From assembly GCF_002776525.5 (NCBI RefSeq), contig NC_045452.1, forward strand, positions 22,902,884 to 22,966,883: DNA of 64,000 bases, read 5' to 3'. The notes beneath the pieces are model-generated. The model saw only the letters and a program-made list of their open reading frames with translations. It ran no database searches and had not been told where the DNA came from. A program made the translations under genes and the position numbers. This document shows, piece after piece, positions 34,921-46,186 of the stretch; the stretch's first letter is position 1; every line of letters begins with the position of its first letter. Source of the stretch: Piliocolobus tephrosceles. Its lineage: Eukaryota; Chordata; Mammalia; Primates; Cercopithecidae.

Positions 34921-35057
34921 TATTCTTTCTTCTTTCTACAGCCTTAATCGAAATTGTATTAATTACCTAGTGTAGCCTACACCTTCCCTAATAGAGTAGG
35001 ATGTTACAAGGTTACAGTTCCATAACAGTCAGCCTTATCCTGATGTTAAGAATTAGT

Positions 35058-35286
35058 GCACCATCCTGAGCAATATGTCAAGACATCTTCTCTACAAGAA
35101 AACACAAAGAAGTTAGCTAGGCGTGGTGATATGCATCTGTAGTCCCAGCTACTGAGGAGGCTGAGGTGGGAGGAGCACTGGAGGCTCGGAGGTCAAGGCT
35201 CTGGTGAGCCGTGATTACACCACTGCACCCCACACTGGGTGACAGCGAGACTGTGTCTCAAAAAATAATTATTATTATTTTAAAAA
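35058..35286 (+). mobile_element. Alu, 5' part deleted
   Basis: Sense. AAGAATTAGT at 35048-35057 and 35287-35296 marks the insertion. Confidence 0.85.
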
Positions 35287-35380
35287 AAGAATTAGTCCAT
35301 CATCCAAATAATTCCCTGAGGTGAGCTGTGTTAAAATGACAGCTTAGTCTGATAACACAAGCCTTAGAAAACTAAGTGTG

Positions 35381-35670
35381 GGCTGGGCATGGCAGCTCTC
35401 CTATGATCCCAGCACTTTGGGAGGCTGAGGCAGACAGATTGCTTGATCTTAGGAGCTCAAGACGAGCCTGGGCAACATGGCAAAACCCTGTCTCTGCTAA
35501 AAATACGAAAATTAGCCAGGCATGGTGGCACCCATCTGTAATCCCAGCTACGCAGGAGGCTGAGGCAGGAGAATCGCTTGAACCCCGGAGGCGGAGGTTG
35601 CATTTATCTGAGATCACGCCACTGCACTCCAGCCTGGGCAACAGAGCGACACTCCGTCTCAGGAAGAAAT
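35381..35670 (+). mobile_element. Alu
   Basis: Sense full-length, ending 'tctcaggaagaaa'. Confidence 0.88.
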
Positions 35671-35674
35671 AATG

Positions 35675-35970
35675 TCTGGGCACGGTGGCTCACGCCTGTA
35701 ATCTCAGCACTTTGGGAGGCCCAGGTGGGCGGATCACGTGAGGTCAGGAGTTTGAGACCAGCCTAACCAACATGATGAAACGCCATCTCTACTAAAATAC
35801 AAAATCAGCCAGACGTGGTGGTGGGTGCCTGTAATCCCAGCAACTTGGGAGGCTGCGGTAAGAGAATCGCTTGAACCCGGGAGGCGGAGATTGCAGTGAT
35901 CTGTGATTGTGCCACTACAGTCCAGCCTGGGCGACAGAGCAAGACTCCATCCATCTCAGAAACAAACAAA
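35675..35970 (+). mobile_element. Alu
   Basis: Sense, head-to-tail with the previous copy, ending in (AAAC)n. Confidence 0.87.
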
Positions 35971-36143
35971 ATACAAAAGATTAGCTGGGCATGTTGATGC
36001 ATGCCTGTAATCCCAGCTACTCAAGAGGCTGAAGCATGAGAATTGCCTGAACGCAGGAGGTAGAGGTTGCAGTGAGCCAAGATTGCACCACTGCACTCCA
36101 GCCTGGGTGACAGAGCAAGACTTTGTCTCAAAAAAAAAAAAAA
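35971..36143 (+). mobile_element. Alu right-arm fragment
   Basis: Sense, from 'tacaaaagattagctgggcatg' to a 14-A tail. Confidence 0.8.
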
Positions 36144-36437
36144 CAAGAAAAAAAGAAAACATAACCAACAAAACCCAGAAAATTAAGTCTTATGATATCT
36201 TGTGTTAGGACGTCATCCTGCCCTCCAAAGAAATACAGCTTTCCCTCACACAGGTGTGAGCATGCATACTTTAAAATCAGTCTAGTCACACACTTCTCCC
36301 TGCCTAACTCCTAAATGCAAGTAGAAGTGACATAGCATATTGATCCCATTACAGTAATAAATGTCAGCTTGAAATAAATGAGGTCTTCTTTCTCCTACCT
36401 TTCTTAACTAAAACTATTTGGTGACTCCTTTTTGAAG

Positions 36438-36575
36438 CCCAATGATGAGTGAAAATGCGAGTGTACCCTCCCTGGGTCCTATGCCAACAGCAGCTCAACC
36501 ATCCACTACTGGAATTCGGAAACAGTGGCATGAAGATATTACTCAGGATCTTCGAAATCATCTTGTTCACAAACT
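36438..36575 (+). CDS. EP300: EP300 exon 8 (residues 541-587), start of KIX
   Basis: 138 bp, phase 2 in and phase 2 out, donor GTAAGT. After the linker 'PMMSENASVPSLGPMPTAAQ' it encodes the first KIX helix, 'GIRKQWHEDITQDLRNHLVH'. KIX is a three-helix bundle with two opposite grooves for activation domains such as those of CREB, MYB and MLL. No change from human seen within the KIX part. Confidence 0.97.
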
Positions 36576-36948
36576 GTAAGTAAGATTGTGGACATTTCTC
36601 ATTCGTAAAGAGATGTTATGTCAACATGCTTTCAATCTCCTGGGCATTTAATCACTAAAGGAATATTAGCAATTTTTCTGTAGCATGGACATTGATGTTG
36701 ATACTGCTACTCTTGTGGATTTCTTGCTGCTGCTGCTTTTTTCCTTTTTAACCTTTCTCACCATTTATAGTAGTCTTTCAGCTTAAATAGTGTGTGAAGT
36801 ATTCTGTCTAGTGCCAGTAAATAATACGTTAATTAAACATTGTTTTTAGCTATTGCCTTTGTAAAACTTAAATATCTGAGAAAAACTAGGCCTCAGCTCA
36901 TTAAAATATTGCAGTGATAACATCCTTTTCTATTACTCCTGGTGGAGC

Positions 36949-37243
36949 GGGTTTTTTTTGTTTGAGACGGAATCTCACTGTGTTGCCCAGGCTGGAGTGT
37001 AGTGGCACAATCTTGGCTCGCTTCAGACTTCGCCTCCCGAGTGCCAGCAATTCTCCTGCCTCAGCCGCCCAGGGAGCTGGGACTACAGGCATGCGCCACC
37101 ACACCTGGCTAATTTTTGTATTTTTAGTAGAGACGGGATTTCACCATGTTGGTCAGGCTGACTTCAAATTCCTGACATCAAGTGATACGCCTGCCTTGGC
37201 TTCCCAAAGTGCTAGGATTACAGGAATGAGCCACCGTGCCTGT
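36949..37243 (-). mobile_element. Alu
   Basis: Antisense. CCTGGTGGAGC (36938-36948) against CCTGGTAGAGC (37244-37254). Confidence 0.9.
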
Positions 37244-37668
37244 CCTGGTAGAGCTTTTATTAAGTTGATAAGTTGAATCTGGTAGGTTGGTCTCTGGTCT
37301 TCTCATCCTCCAAATGTGCACATGGCAGTTTATTTTTTGAGAAGTTGATATGTTTCAGGTACTCTCCCCTTACAAACTCCATCTTAATCTAAAGAGTTTT
37401 TGTCAGATGAAGGAGGAGGAGGCATATAGAGCAAGGTAATGAAATGTGCTCAGCATCATAAAAAGGTAGAGCTTGGACCTCGCCGATTACAGAGTTTACC
37501 CTTCAAACACCATGCAGTATTTTTTCTTGGAGAAGTCTTTTCATTTCACTTCCAGTTAATAGCAGGATCTCCTTTACTGTATCCATATTTTTAATTGATT
37601 GAGGAATTATTTATCATTTTGTCTTAATTTGTTTTTAAGTTACACCAGACTACCAATTATATATGTTT

Positions 37669-37729
37669 CATTTAGGAATTTTTTTTCTCCCAGGAACCCA
37701 TGCTTGCCAATCATTTAGGAATTTTTTCT
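37669..37729. repeat. Short direct repeat, 43-bp offset
   Basis: CATTTAGGAATTTTTT occurs at 37669-37684 and 37712-37727, just before the next Alu tail. Confidence 0.7.
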
Positions 37730-38037
37730 TTCTTTTTTTTTTTTTTTTTTTTTTTGAGACAGAGTGTTGCTCTGTCGCCCAGGCTGGAGTGCAGCGTCAT
37801 GATCTTGGCTTACTGCAACCTCCGTCTTCTGGGTTCAAGCGATTCTCCTGTCTCATCCTCCCAAGTAGCTGGGGTTACAGGTGTATGCCACCACACCTGG
37901 CTAATTCTTATATTTTTAGTAGAGATGGGGTTTTACTGTGTTGGCCAGGCTGGTCTCGAACTCCTGACCTCAGGTGATCCACCTACCTCGGCCTCCCAGA
38001 GTGCTGGGATCATAGGCGTGAGCCACTGCGTTCAGCC
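37730..38037 (-). mobile_element. Alu
   Basis: Antisense with a long T tail. Ends 'gccactgcgttcagcc'. Confidence 0.88.
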
Positions 38038-38908
38038 AGGAGTTCTTCATTGGTAGCACTAAGTAATGGAATTTGACAAGGAAAGAACTTCACAAGTTTA
38101 ATGAAATTATTCCTTTAATAAAGAATAACCAATCTCTTATATTGTGACAAACTATTCGGTAACTTTTATTTAGTGGACAGAGATGATTATTTGGGATTGA
38201 TCATTTGACTTTACATTAAAAGTTTATTATATATGCTCAACTTTTCTACCAACTCGGTATTCTTCTGGACTTCCATTTATATCTTCTTGATCTGGTTCCT
38301 TCAAGTCCTATGCAACTGAGTACAAGATATCCAAATAGAATTAATGCCTAAAGACCACATTTATTAGTCATAAGAAATACTAGTGCAAAACATTCTGTTA
38401 GGGAATTGCATGAAAGTGAAAAACTGAATCTAACAGAATCATTATGCATTTCTGCTCTCTCCACTTCAGGTTTTTGGTTTTTTGTTTGTTTTTTATAAGC
38501 CTTTGTCAGAACACTTCATGTTTTTGATGTTTTCACATTTTAGAGTGGTTAATAAATTTTATTTCAGTAAGCTAAGTAATAAATTTAGAAGAGTAGATGG
38601 AGCTCTGAAGGCTTCTGCTACTTGATACTATGACAAGGCCTGTTTTCCTCACTGTCTTTAGTATGTAGCCCAGTGTAATATTTTACTTTACATCTAGAGT
38701 AACAGGGGCCAAAGAGTATTTTTTGTAGAGTCATTTCTTGTATTGTGCTTGGAAATACAGACAAAAATTCTTCTGTTTATCACAGAAAGACAATTTCATT
38801 TCAGTATTATATTTTAGTGTATCTCACCGTGCCACTTTTTCTTTATGTGTTCCTCTATGTGTTCAGTGTATAGAAATTGGAAAAAGTCTAATTAAAATCT
38901 GACATGCT

Positions 38909-39209
38909 GGCCGGGCGCAGTGGCTCACACATATAATCCCAGCACTTTGGGAGGCCGAGGCGGGCGGATTATCTGAGATTGGGAGTTTGAGACCAGACTG
39001 ACCAACATGGAGAAACCCCATCTCTACTAAAAGTGTAAAATTAGTGGGGCATGGGGACACATGCCTGTAATCCCAGCTACTTGGGAGGCTGAGGCAGGAG
39101 AATCGCTTGAACCTGGGAGGCGGAGGTTGTGGTGAGCCGAGATCGTGCCATTGCACTCCAGCCTGGGCAACAAGAGCGAGACTCCATCTCAGGAAAAAAA
39201 AAAAAAAAG
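38909..39209 (+). mobile_element. AluS-like, 39 bp upstream of exon 9
   Basis: Sense. Perfect CTGACATGCT at 38899-38908 and 39210-39219. The A-tail directly precedes the polypyrimidine tract of the exon 9 acceptor. Confidence 0.92.
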
Positions 39210-39248
39210 CTGACATGCTATTACACTGGTAGGATTTTCTTTTTCCAG

Positions 39249-39366
39249 CGTCCAAGCCATATTTCCTACACCGGATCCTGCTGCTTTAAAAGACAGACGG
39301 ATGGAAAACCTAGTTGCATATGCTCGGAAAGTCGAAGGGGACATGTATGAATCTGCAAACAATCGA
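39249..39366 (+). CDS. EP300: EP300 exon 9 (residues 587-626), middle of KIX
   Basis: 118 bp, acceptor TTTTTCCAG, donor GTGAGT, ending in phase 0. It encodes 'VQAIFPTPDPAALKDRRMEN' and 'LVAYARKVEGDMYESANNR', KIX helix 2 and its loops. The sequence reads identical to human p300 as I remember it. Confidence 0.98.
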
Positions 39367-40150
39367 GTGAGTGTCTAGTTTTTTTTTCTATTAATAGCCA
39401 AGATCGAGCCTGTTGTGGTTATTTTATTCCTCTTTGGCGTGTACAAGTAGTACATGTGCTTCAGAGGGGGACACGCTGTAGCTACCCTGTCTTATTATCA
39501 CCAAGCACAGTTAGGATAACAAAGCAATTTCTTAAGTGTATGTCATCAAGAATTTTATGTTTTTCCTCCTAATGCAATTCACTCATGTGGCACTTTATCT
39601 GGTTATCCTGTCAACCTAAAAAGTGGCTGAGCTGGCCGAGTGCAGTGGCTCGATGCCTGTAATCCCAGCAGTTTGGAAGTCTGAGGTGGGCGGATCACTT
39701 GAGCCTAGGAGTTGGAGACCAGCCCGGGCAACATAGCAAAACCCCATCTCTACAAAAAATACAAAAAATTAGCCAGGCATGGTGGCGTGTGCCTGTAGTT
39801 CCAGCTACTCAAAATGCTAAGGTAGGGGAATCACCGGAGCCTTGGAAGTCAAGCTACAGTGATTCATGGTTGTGCCACTGGTAACAGAGGGAGACCTTGT
39901 CTCTCCCAAAAACAGGAGGGGGGTGGTGCTGAGCTGTTAACAGCTCTGTTCTCTCTTCACTGGAATATAATGAAGTAGCGACTTACTATTGTTAACTGCA
40001 GTTCAGTTTCTCTACGTAAGTTGAACTTTCCTTTCTAAATTGGCACCATATAGAATGAAACTAATATCTGTTCTCAGTTTATTTTTTCTGTTACCTGGTG
40101 GTAGTTCCTTTTTTCCTCATCTCCCTTATTTTACTTCAACAATTCAAAAG
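39367..40150 (+). other. EP300: EP300 intron 9 (784 bp)
   Basis: GTGAGT...CAAAAG. One Alu (39633-39923). The acceptor of exon 10 is weak: AATTCAAAAG follows the pyrimidine tract (40098-40136), with purines next to the AG. Confidence 0.88.
39633..39923 (+). mobile_element. Alu
   Basis: Sense, diverged. GTGGCTGAGCT before it and GGTGCTGAGCT after it. Confidence 0.85.
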
Positions 40151-40325
40151 GCGGAGTACTACCACCTTCTAGCTGAGAAAATCTATAAGATCCAGAAGGA
40201 ACTAGAAGAAAAACGAAGGACTAGATTACAGAAACAGAACATGCTACCAAATGCTGCAGGCATGGTTCCAGTTTCCATGAATCCAGGGCCTAACATGGGA
40301 CAGCCGCAACCAGGAATGACTTCTA
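40151..40325 (+). CDS. EP300: EP300 exon 10 (residues 627-685), end of KIX
   Basis: 175 bp, phase 0 in and phase 1 out, donor GTAAGT. It encodes KIX helix 3, 'AEYYHLLAEKIYKIQKELEE', then the basic 'KRRTRLQKQ', then the linker 'NMLPNAAGMVPVSMNPGPNM'. Helix 3 carries Tyr and Lys residues used for CREB/MYB binding in this family. Its acceptor lacks a close pyrimidine tract, so inclusion may depend on enhancers. Confidence 0.97.
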
Positions 40326-40883
40326 GTAAGTGTTTTTTGTTATATTTCTATTTGAGAGAAATTGATAATAAAATAGTTTCTATCCAGAGTCATTAATTTC
40401 TGTAAGCTTGTGTAACTATTCTGGAGTTTTTAAAATAACCATTTGCCTTTACAAAGAAAATAACTCATCTACTAGTAAAAACAGAAGCAGAACAAGTATA
40501 TTTAAGATGTCTGGGCATGGTACTTAACATACCTTGATAATCTGGCAATGTTGTTAGAGCCCAAGGTGTAAACTTCTCTAATAGTGATACCTGGAAAGCG
40601 ATAGCCTACAGATACGCACAGATTTCTCTGAGATTGGCTTGTGTGGTAAGTAGCCAGTGGATGTTTGTAGGCTGACCAGGTTCAGGAGCCCTGTAACACA
40701 CATAATATCATATTACACTGTCACACTTCCTTCTTGACATAAAATATTCTAAGCCTAGGAACGCTTTCTTTTCTTTTTTCTTTTTTCTTTTTTTTCCTTT
40801 TAATTACATTTATTTTAATGCTGAATTTACTCCCGTGCCATAGGTTTTTGTTTCTTCAGTTTCTTCTCAGATTTCTTTTTCTT

Positions 40884-41178
40884 TTTTTTTTTTTTTTTGA
40901 GACGGAGTCTGGCTCTGTCGCCCAGGCTGGAGTGCAGTGGCCGGATCTCAGCTCGCTGCAAGCTTCGCCTCCTGGATTTACGCCATTCTCCTGCCTCAGC
41001 CTCCCGAGTAGCTGGGACTACAGGCGCCCGCCATTACGCCCGGCTAATTTTTTGTATTTTTAGTAGAGAGGGGGTTTCACCGTGTTAGCCAGGATGGTCT
41101 CGATCTCCTGACCTCGTGATCCACCCGTCTCGGCCTCCCAAAGTGCTGGGATTACAGGCTTGAGCCACCGCGCCCGGC
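40884..41178 (-). mobile_element. AluY, Old World monkey type, nested in RPL17 pseudogene
   Basis: Antisense. The target repeat CTCAGATTTCTTTTTCTT (40866-40883) against CTCGGATATCTTTTTCTT (41179-41196) comes from RPL17 coding sequence. Confidence 0.94.
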
Positions 41179-41405
41179 CTCGGATATCTTTTTCTTCTGG
41201 GCAGCCTCCTCTTCTGGTTTAGGAACAATCTGTTCCTTTTCAGTAAGGATCATCTCAGTGTGGCAGGGAAAGCTCATGTATGGGTTAATCCGACCATGAG
41301 CTCTGTAGGTCCGTCGGCGCATCTTAGGTTCTTTGTTCACTTGTATATGCTCGATGACCAGAGAATCTACATCTAAACCCTTAAGTTCAGCATTACTCTC
41401 TGCGT

Positions 41406-41709
41406 ATTTTGTTCGTTTGTTTTTTTGAGAAGGAGTCTTGCTCTGTCACCCAGGCTGGAGTGCGGTGGCGCGATCTCGGCTCACTGCAAGCTCCGCCTCC
41501 CAGGTTCTCGCCATTCTCCTGGCTCAGCCTCCGGCGTAGCTGGGACTACAGGCGCCCACCACCTCGCCCGGCTAGTTTTTTGTATTTTTTTTAGTAGAGA
41601 CGGGGTTTCACCATGTTAGCCAGGATGATCTCGATCTCCTGACCTCGTGATCCGCCCATCTCGGCCTCCCAAAGTGCTGGGATTACAGGCTTGAGCCACT
41701 GTGCCTGGC
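41406..41709 (-). mobile_element. AluY, Old World monkey type, nested in RPL17 pseudogene
   Basis: Antisense. Perfect ACTCTCTGCGT at 41395-41405 and 41710-41720 within the pseudogene's 'KNAES' codons. Confidence 0.95.
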
Positions 41710-42048
41710 ACTCTCTGCGTTTTTAAGCACGTGCAGCAAAAATTCAGTGCTCTTTTTGGGCCACCGACCTTATGTCCAGCCCCACTGCTTGGCCTGGGCA
41801 CACCTGCCAACTCCACCATTGTAACGTCGGAATGGTACACACTGTTTCTGTAAAGTGACATCTTTCAGATACTTCGTGGCTTTTCGAATATGTATACCCT
41901 TGATGGCCTGGGCAGTTTCACGAGTGTTCTTAAAGTGAACACGAAGATTGGAAGCTCTTGATTTGCATGATTTCGTGGTGTTCTCCGGGTCAAGTGAATA
42001 GCGAACCATTTTCACAGATTACCTCAGGCCGCTTAGGGAAAGGTTTTG

Positions 42049-42356
42049 GTTTTTTTTGTTTTTTTTTTTTTAAAAGAGATGGAGTCTCACTCTGTCAACC
42101 AAACTGGAGTACAGTGGCGTGATCTTGGATCACTGCAGCTTCCGCCTCCCAGGTTCAAGCAACCTGGGATTGCTTGATTCAATCAAGCAAGGATTCAGGC
42201 ACGTGCCACCACGCCTGTCTAATTTTTTTATTTTTCGTAGAGACGGGGTTTTGCCTTGTTCGCCTGGCTGATCTCAAACTCCTGGCCTCAAATGATCAGC
42301 CCACTTTGGCCTCCCGAAGTACTAGAATTATAGGCATGAGCCACCGCTCCCTGCCT
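42049..42356 (-). mobile_element. Alu abutting the RPL17 pseudogene 5' end
   Basis: Antisense. Contains an unusual duplicated patch, 'caacctgggattgcttgattcaatcaagcaagg' region (42168-42192), in place of the normal left-arm text. Confidence 0.83.
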
Positions 42357-42985
42357 AGAAGCATCATTTAAAATTACATTTTGACAGCTTCAGTTTCTGG
42401 TTATAGCATCATTGTTGACCTGATGAATTAACCAGATAGCCAAGACTATGATAAATTGTCTTAATCTTTGACTTACTAGTAGGATCAAAGTAGTGAAATA
42501 TGGAGCAGGCACACCATTTTCAGGAATGACACAGGCTGTTTAAATGCTGTGAGCAAGGCTGTGATAGGAAAAACCTGCATTTACTGAGTTGGGAAATGCT
42601 CATGACCTATCAGAAAGTGCCAGCTGAGCCAGCAGGTAGTAAACCTCATACCATCAGTAGATTATAGGTGGGCTAAGAAGTTCATCTCTTTCATTCATTG
42701 AAGTAGTAAAGTAAATAACCATTGGTTACCACTGGCCTTTAGCAGCCTCATTTGCTAACTGAAGTGTGCCAGGTACTGTTTTCTAATGTGTAAAAAGATG
42801 GCTGGAGCAACATTGCTGAGGAAATAGCATATGTGGAGGCTGCCCAGTAGTAAGGAAAAACACATATTTTTTGAGTAGTTTGTTAGAGAACAAATTTTGA
42901 GGAATGAAGAAGTCAAGATTAGAGACTGCTTCAGTATATGATTTGAACTTGAGTAGTAACTAAAGATTTAAAAAAAAAAAAAAAA

Positions 42986-43283
42986 GGCTGGGCACAGTGG
43001 CTCACGCCTGTAATCCCAGCACTTTGGGAGGCCGAGGCGGGCAGATAACGAGGTCAGGAGATTGAGACCATCCTGGCTAACTTGGTGAAACCCTGTCTCT
43101 ACTAAAAATACAAAAAAATTAGCTGGGCGTGGTGGCGGGTGCCTGTAGTCCCAGCTACTCAGGAGGCTGAGGCAGTAGAATGTCGTGAACCCGGGAGGTG
43201 GAGCTCTCCAGTGAGTGGAGATCGCGCCACTGCACTCCAGCCTGGGCGACAGAGCAAGACTCCGTCTCAAAAACAAAAAAAAA
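42986..43283 (+). mobile_element. AluY, first of three in tandem
   Basis: Sense, inserted after an older A-run (42969-42985). Confidence 0.92.
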
Positions 43284-43590
43284 GGCCAGGCGCGGTGGCT
43301 CACGCCTGTAATCCCAGCACTTTGGGAGGCCGAGGCCGGTGGATCACGAGGTCAGGAGATCAAGACCATCCTGGCTAACACAGTGAAACCCCGTCTCTAC
43401 TAAAGAATACAAAAAATTAGCCGGGCATAGTGGTGAGCGCCTATAGTCCCAGCTACTCGGGAGGCTGAGGCAGAAGAATGGCATGAACCCAGGAGGCGGA
43501 GGTTGCAGTGAGCCGAGATTGTGCCACTGCACTCCAGCCTGGGTGACAGAGCAAGACTCCATCTCAAAAATAAATAAATAAATATATAAA
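43284..43590 (+). mobile_element. AluY, second of three in tandem
   Basis: Sense, starting in the A-tail of the first. Its tail is (AAAT)n. Confidence 0.92.
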
Positions 43591-43597
43591 GTGTACA

Positions 43598-43895
43598 GGC
43601 CAGTCATGGTGACTCATGCCTGTAATCCCAGCACTTTGGGGAGGCTGAGACAGGTGGATAATGAGGTCAGGAGATGGAGACCATCCTGGCTAACATGGTG
43701 AAACCCTATCTCTACTAAAAATCCAAAAAATTAGCCGGGTGTGGTGGCGGGTGCCTGTAGTCCTTGCAACTCAGGAGGCTGAGGCAGGAGAATGGTGTGA
43801 ACCCACGAGGCGGAGCTTGCAGTGAGCTGAGATTGCGCCACTGCACTCCTCCCTGAGCAACAGAGCAAGACTCCATCTCCAAAAAAAAAAAAAAA
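43598..43895 (+). mobile_element. AluY, third of three in tandem
   Basis: Sense, starting ggccagtcatggtgactcatg and ending in a 15-A tail. Confidence 0.92.
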
Positions 43896-44159
43896 CAAGT
43901 GGACATACATGAGATACTTGGTTTTGGTAGAATTTACTCAAGTTCTGGGTGAAATTTGAGCCAAGTCTAAAGTCTCTGAGATATTAAGTTGTATTCTAAT
44001 GTCAGTATAAACAGTATGGTACTGATGTAAGCAGGAATAAATGGTAGTGGACTATCAGCCTTAAGTATATGTTGACCTTTAGCTCGTACTGAATCTGACA
44101 TTTTGTAGAATGAGATTTTTACCTTAACCTGATACACAGAAAATAAAAGAAGCATAAAA

Positions 44160-44412
44160 GGGGTCGAGCATGGTGGTGGCTCACGCCTGTAATCCCAGCT
44201 CTTTGGGAGGCTGAGGCTGCAGATCAGTTGAGCTCAGGAATTCAGGACCAGCCTGGGCAACATGGAGAAACTCCGTCTCTACAAAAAATACAAAAGTTAA
44301 CCAGACATGGGGGCGTGTGCCTGTAGTCCCAGCTACTCAGGAGGATGAGGCAGAAACATTACTTGAGCCCAGGAGGTGGAGGCTGCAGTGAGCCATGATT
44401 GTGCCACTGCAC
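44160..44412 (+). mobile_element. Alu, 3'-truncated
   Basis: Sense. Stops at 'gtgccactgcac' with no A-tail. Confidence 0.85.
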
Positions 44413-45030
44413 AGTTTTTATGTAACAAGCATGGATTATGCATGTACTTTTTATAAAGCTTGCAGAGTTATAGATAAAAGTTTATATAAATGTTGAGCAT
44501 TTCCTCTGTCAGTTTTGCTCATTTACTAAAGGTTGAAATTTGTCTGAAGGGATAGACATCTACTTAGAAGAGTAGCAGGTCTTCCTCTCCTGTGCCTTAG
44601 GCTTGAGTGCACAGCCCTTGATGAAGGGTGTGGCCAGGGCGGAGCCAGGTCCCTACAGACATCTGTCCTTTCTCAGGGTGCTGTAAAAATACTATTTTCT
44701 CTGTGCACTATGTTGAAAGTGCTACGCTAGAGCATGTGCTGATAATCCAGGAAGAAGACCTTAGGATTTATGTATATATATTTTACTTTATTAAGAATTT
44801 TTTCTATTTTTGTATTTAAGAGGTACATGATATGTAGTGTGGTATAATGTGCATATTATTTAAAATCAATGTTCACAGTTTGTGTGCATAAAAACATTGT
44901 GCTACATGATCAGATTTGGCCACCATTAAACATGATTCATAGCTGTTATCCATGGAGATACTCTGTTGCATGCCAACCAGAGGCAGATTTTGTTAAACAG
45001 TAACATATTAAATGCTGTAATAGCTTCACT

Positions 45031-45332
45031 TTTTTTTTTTTTTTTTTTTTTTGAGACAGAGTCTCTGTCGCCCAGGCTGGAGTGCAGTGGTGCGATCTTG
45101 GCTCACTGCAGCTTCCGCCTCCCAGGTTCATGCAATTCTCCTGCCTCGGCCTCCTGAGTAGCTGGGATTACAGGTGCCCGCCAACACTCCTGGCTAATTT
45201 TTTTCTATTTTTAGTAGAGATGGGGTTTCGCCATGTTGGCTAGGCTGGTTTTGAACTCCTGACCTCAAGTGATCCACCCACCTCAGCCTCCTAAAGTGTC
45301 AGGATTACAGGCGTGAGCCACTGTGCCTGGCC
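45031..45332 (-). mobile_element. Alu
   Basis: Antisense with a 22-base T tail. Ends 'ctgtgcctggcc'. Confidence 0.9.
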
Positions 45333-45611
45333 TATAATGTCTTCAATAGCTTATTTTTCTGTCAACATTGAAAGCACCCAGGCTTATAAAGGAATACCAA
45401 CAAATCCTCTTGGAGACATTTTTCTGTATTCCAGAAATAACATTTTCTTCAAGTTTCTGTCTAGTTCAGAGCTTTATTTTGTGTGATTCATACTCAATTT
45501 TCAAAGGTATTAAAAATATTTTGTGGGGTTTGTGTGTGCAGTGAGTTTTTGTTTGATTGTTTAAGGGCAGATGGTGCAAAGATACTTCTTTATTTCTCTT
45601 TTTTACTCTAG

Positions 45612-45689
45612 ATGGTCCTCTGCCTGACCCAACTATGATCCGTGGCAGTGTGCCAAACCAGATGATGCCTCGGATAACTCCACAATCTG
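45612..45689 (+). CDS. EP300: EP300 exon 11 (residues 685-711)
   Basis: 78 bp, phase 1 to phase 1, acceptor TTTTACTCTAG, donor GTAAAT (weak at +5). It encodes the linker 'GPLPDPTMIRGSVPNQMMPR' and 'ITPQSG' between KIX and the proline-rich region. Thr692 appears to replace human Ser. Short exon with a suboptimal donor, so skipping (26 codons, in frame) is conceivable. Confidence 0.96.
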
Positions 45690-45894
45690 GTAAATAGTGA
45701 AAAAAAAAATTTATTTTAAAAGAATCCCTGGTGTACTGCAAGATAATACTTACTACCTTGATACCCACTTTATGCCAACAGCAAGTGTCATGATTACCTG
45801 CCTATAGAGGAAGAGGGGGTGAAGAGCAGGTTGGCTGGCAGATCACAGGGCAGGTGACATTAAATGATCAAACATCCATTTAAAAACAACTGCA

Positions 45895-46186
45895 GGCTGG
45901 GCACGATGGCTCATGCTTGTAATCCCAGCACTTTGGGAGGCTGAGGCTGGTGTACCACCTGAGGTCAAATATGAGACCATCCTGGCCAATGTGTCAACCC
46001 CGTGTTCTAGTAAAAATACAAAAATTAGCCAAGTCTGGTGGCACAGGCCTGTAATCCCATCTACTCGGGAGGCTGAGGCCAGCGAATCACTTAAACCCAG
46101 AAGGCAGAGTTTGCAGTGAAGCAAGATCGTGCCACTGCACCCCAGCCTGGGTGACAGCGAGACTCCCATCTCAAAAAAAAAAAAAA
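45895..46186 (+). mobile_element. Alu
   Basis: Sense, ggctgggcacgatggctc to a 14-A tail. Confidence 0.89.

Larger units (their letters stand above)
34504..36437 (+). other. EP300: EP300 intron 7 (1934 bp)
   Basis: GTAAGT...TTTGAAG. Five Alus (one antisense, four sense) fill 34637-36143. 36144-36437 carries no recognised feature. Confidence 0.9.
36576..39248 (+). other. EP300: EP300 intron 8 (2673 bp)
   Basis: GTAAGT...TTTTCCAG. Alus at 36949-37243, 37730-38037 and 38909-39209. The last ends 39 bp before exon 9. 37255-37668 and 38038-38898 have no clear feature. Confidence 0.9.
40766..42044 (-). pseudogene. RPL17: RPL17 processed pseudogene, split by two AluY
   Basis: Intronless antisense copy of the ribosomal protein L17 (uL22) mRNA. 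A 5' UTR-like leader (about 42010-42044) precedes Met at 42009. The frame reads 'MVRYSLDPENTTKSCKS' through 'QCVPFRRYNGGVGRCAQAKQ' and stops at TAA (about 41770), where parental Gln (CAA) is expected. The coding match continues in 41721-41769, 41197-41394 ('APKMRRRTYRAHGRINPYM'-like) and 40810-40883 (end of ORF and 3' UTR). An A-rich tail is at 40766-40800. Two young AluY copies interrupt it. It cannot make L17. Confidence 0.95.
40326..45611 (+). other. EP300: EP300 intron 10 (5286 bp)
   Basis: GTAAGT...CTCTAG. It contains the RPL17 pseudogene with two nested AluY, then Alus at 42049-42356, a 42986-43895 Alu triplet, 44160-44412 and 45031-45332. 42357-42985 and 44413-45030 have no recognised feature. 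Confidence 0.9.

Noticed and set aside
38863..39255. 130-codon antisense frame overlapping exon 9
   Set aside because: It is the antisense reading of an AluS joined to flanking intron.
41152..42015. Functional RPL17-like gene
   Set aside because: Premature TAA and two Alu insertions destroy it.
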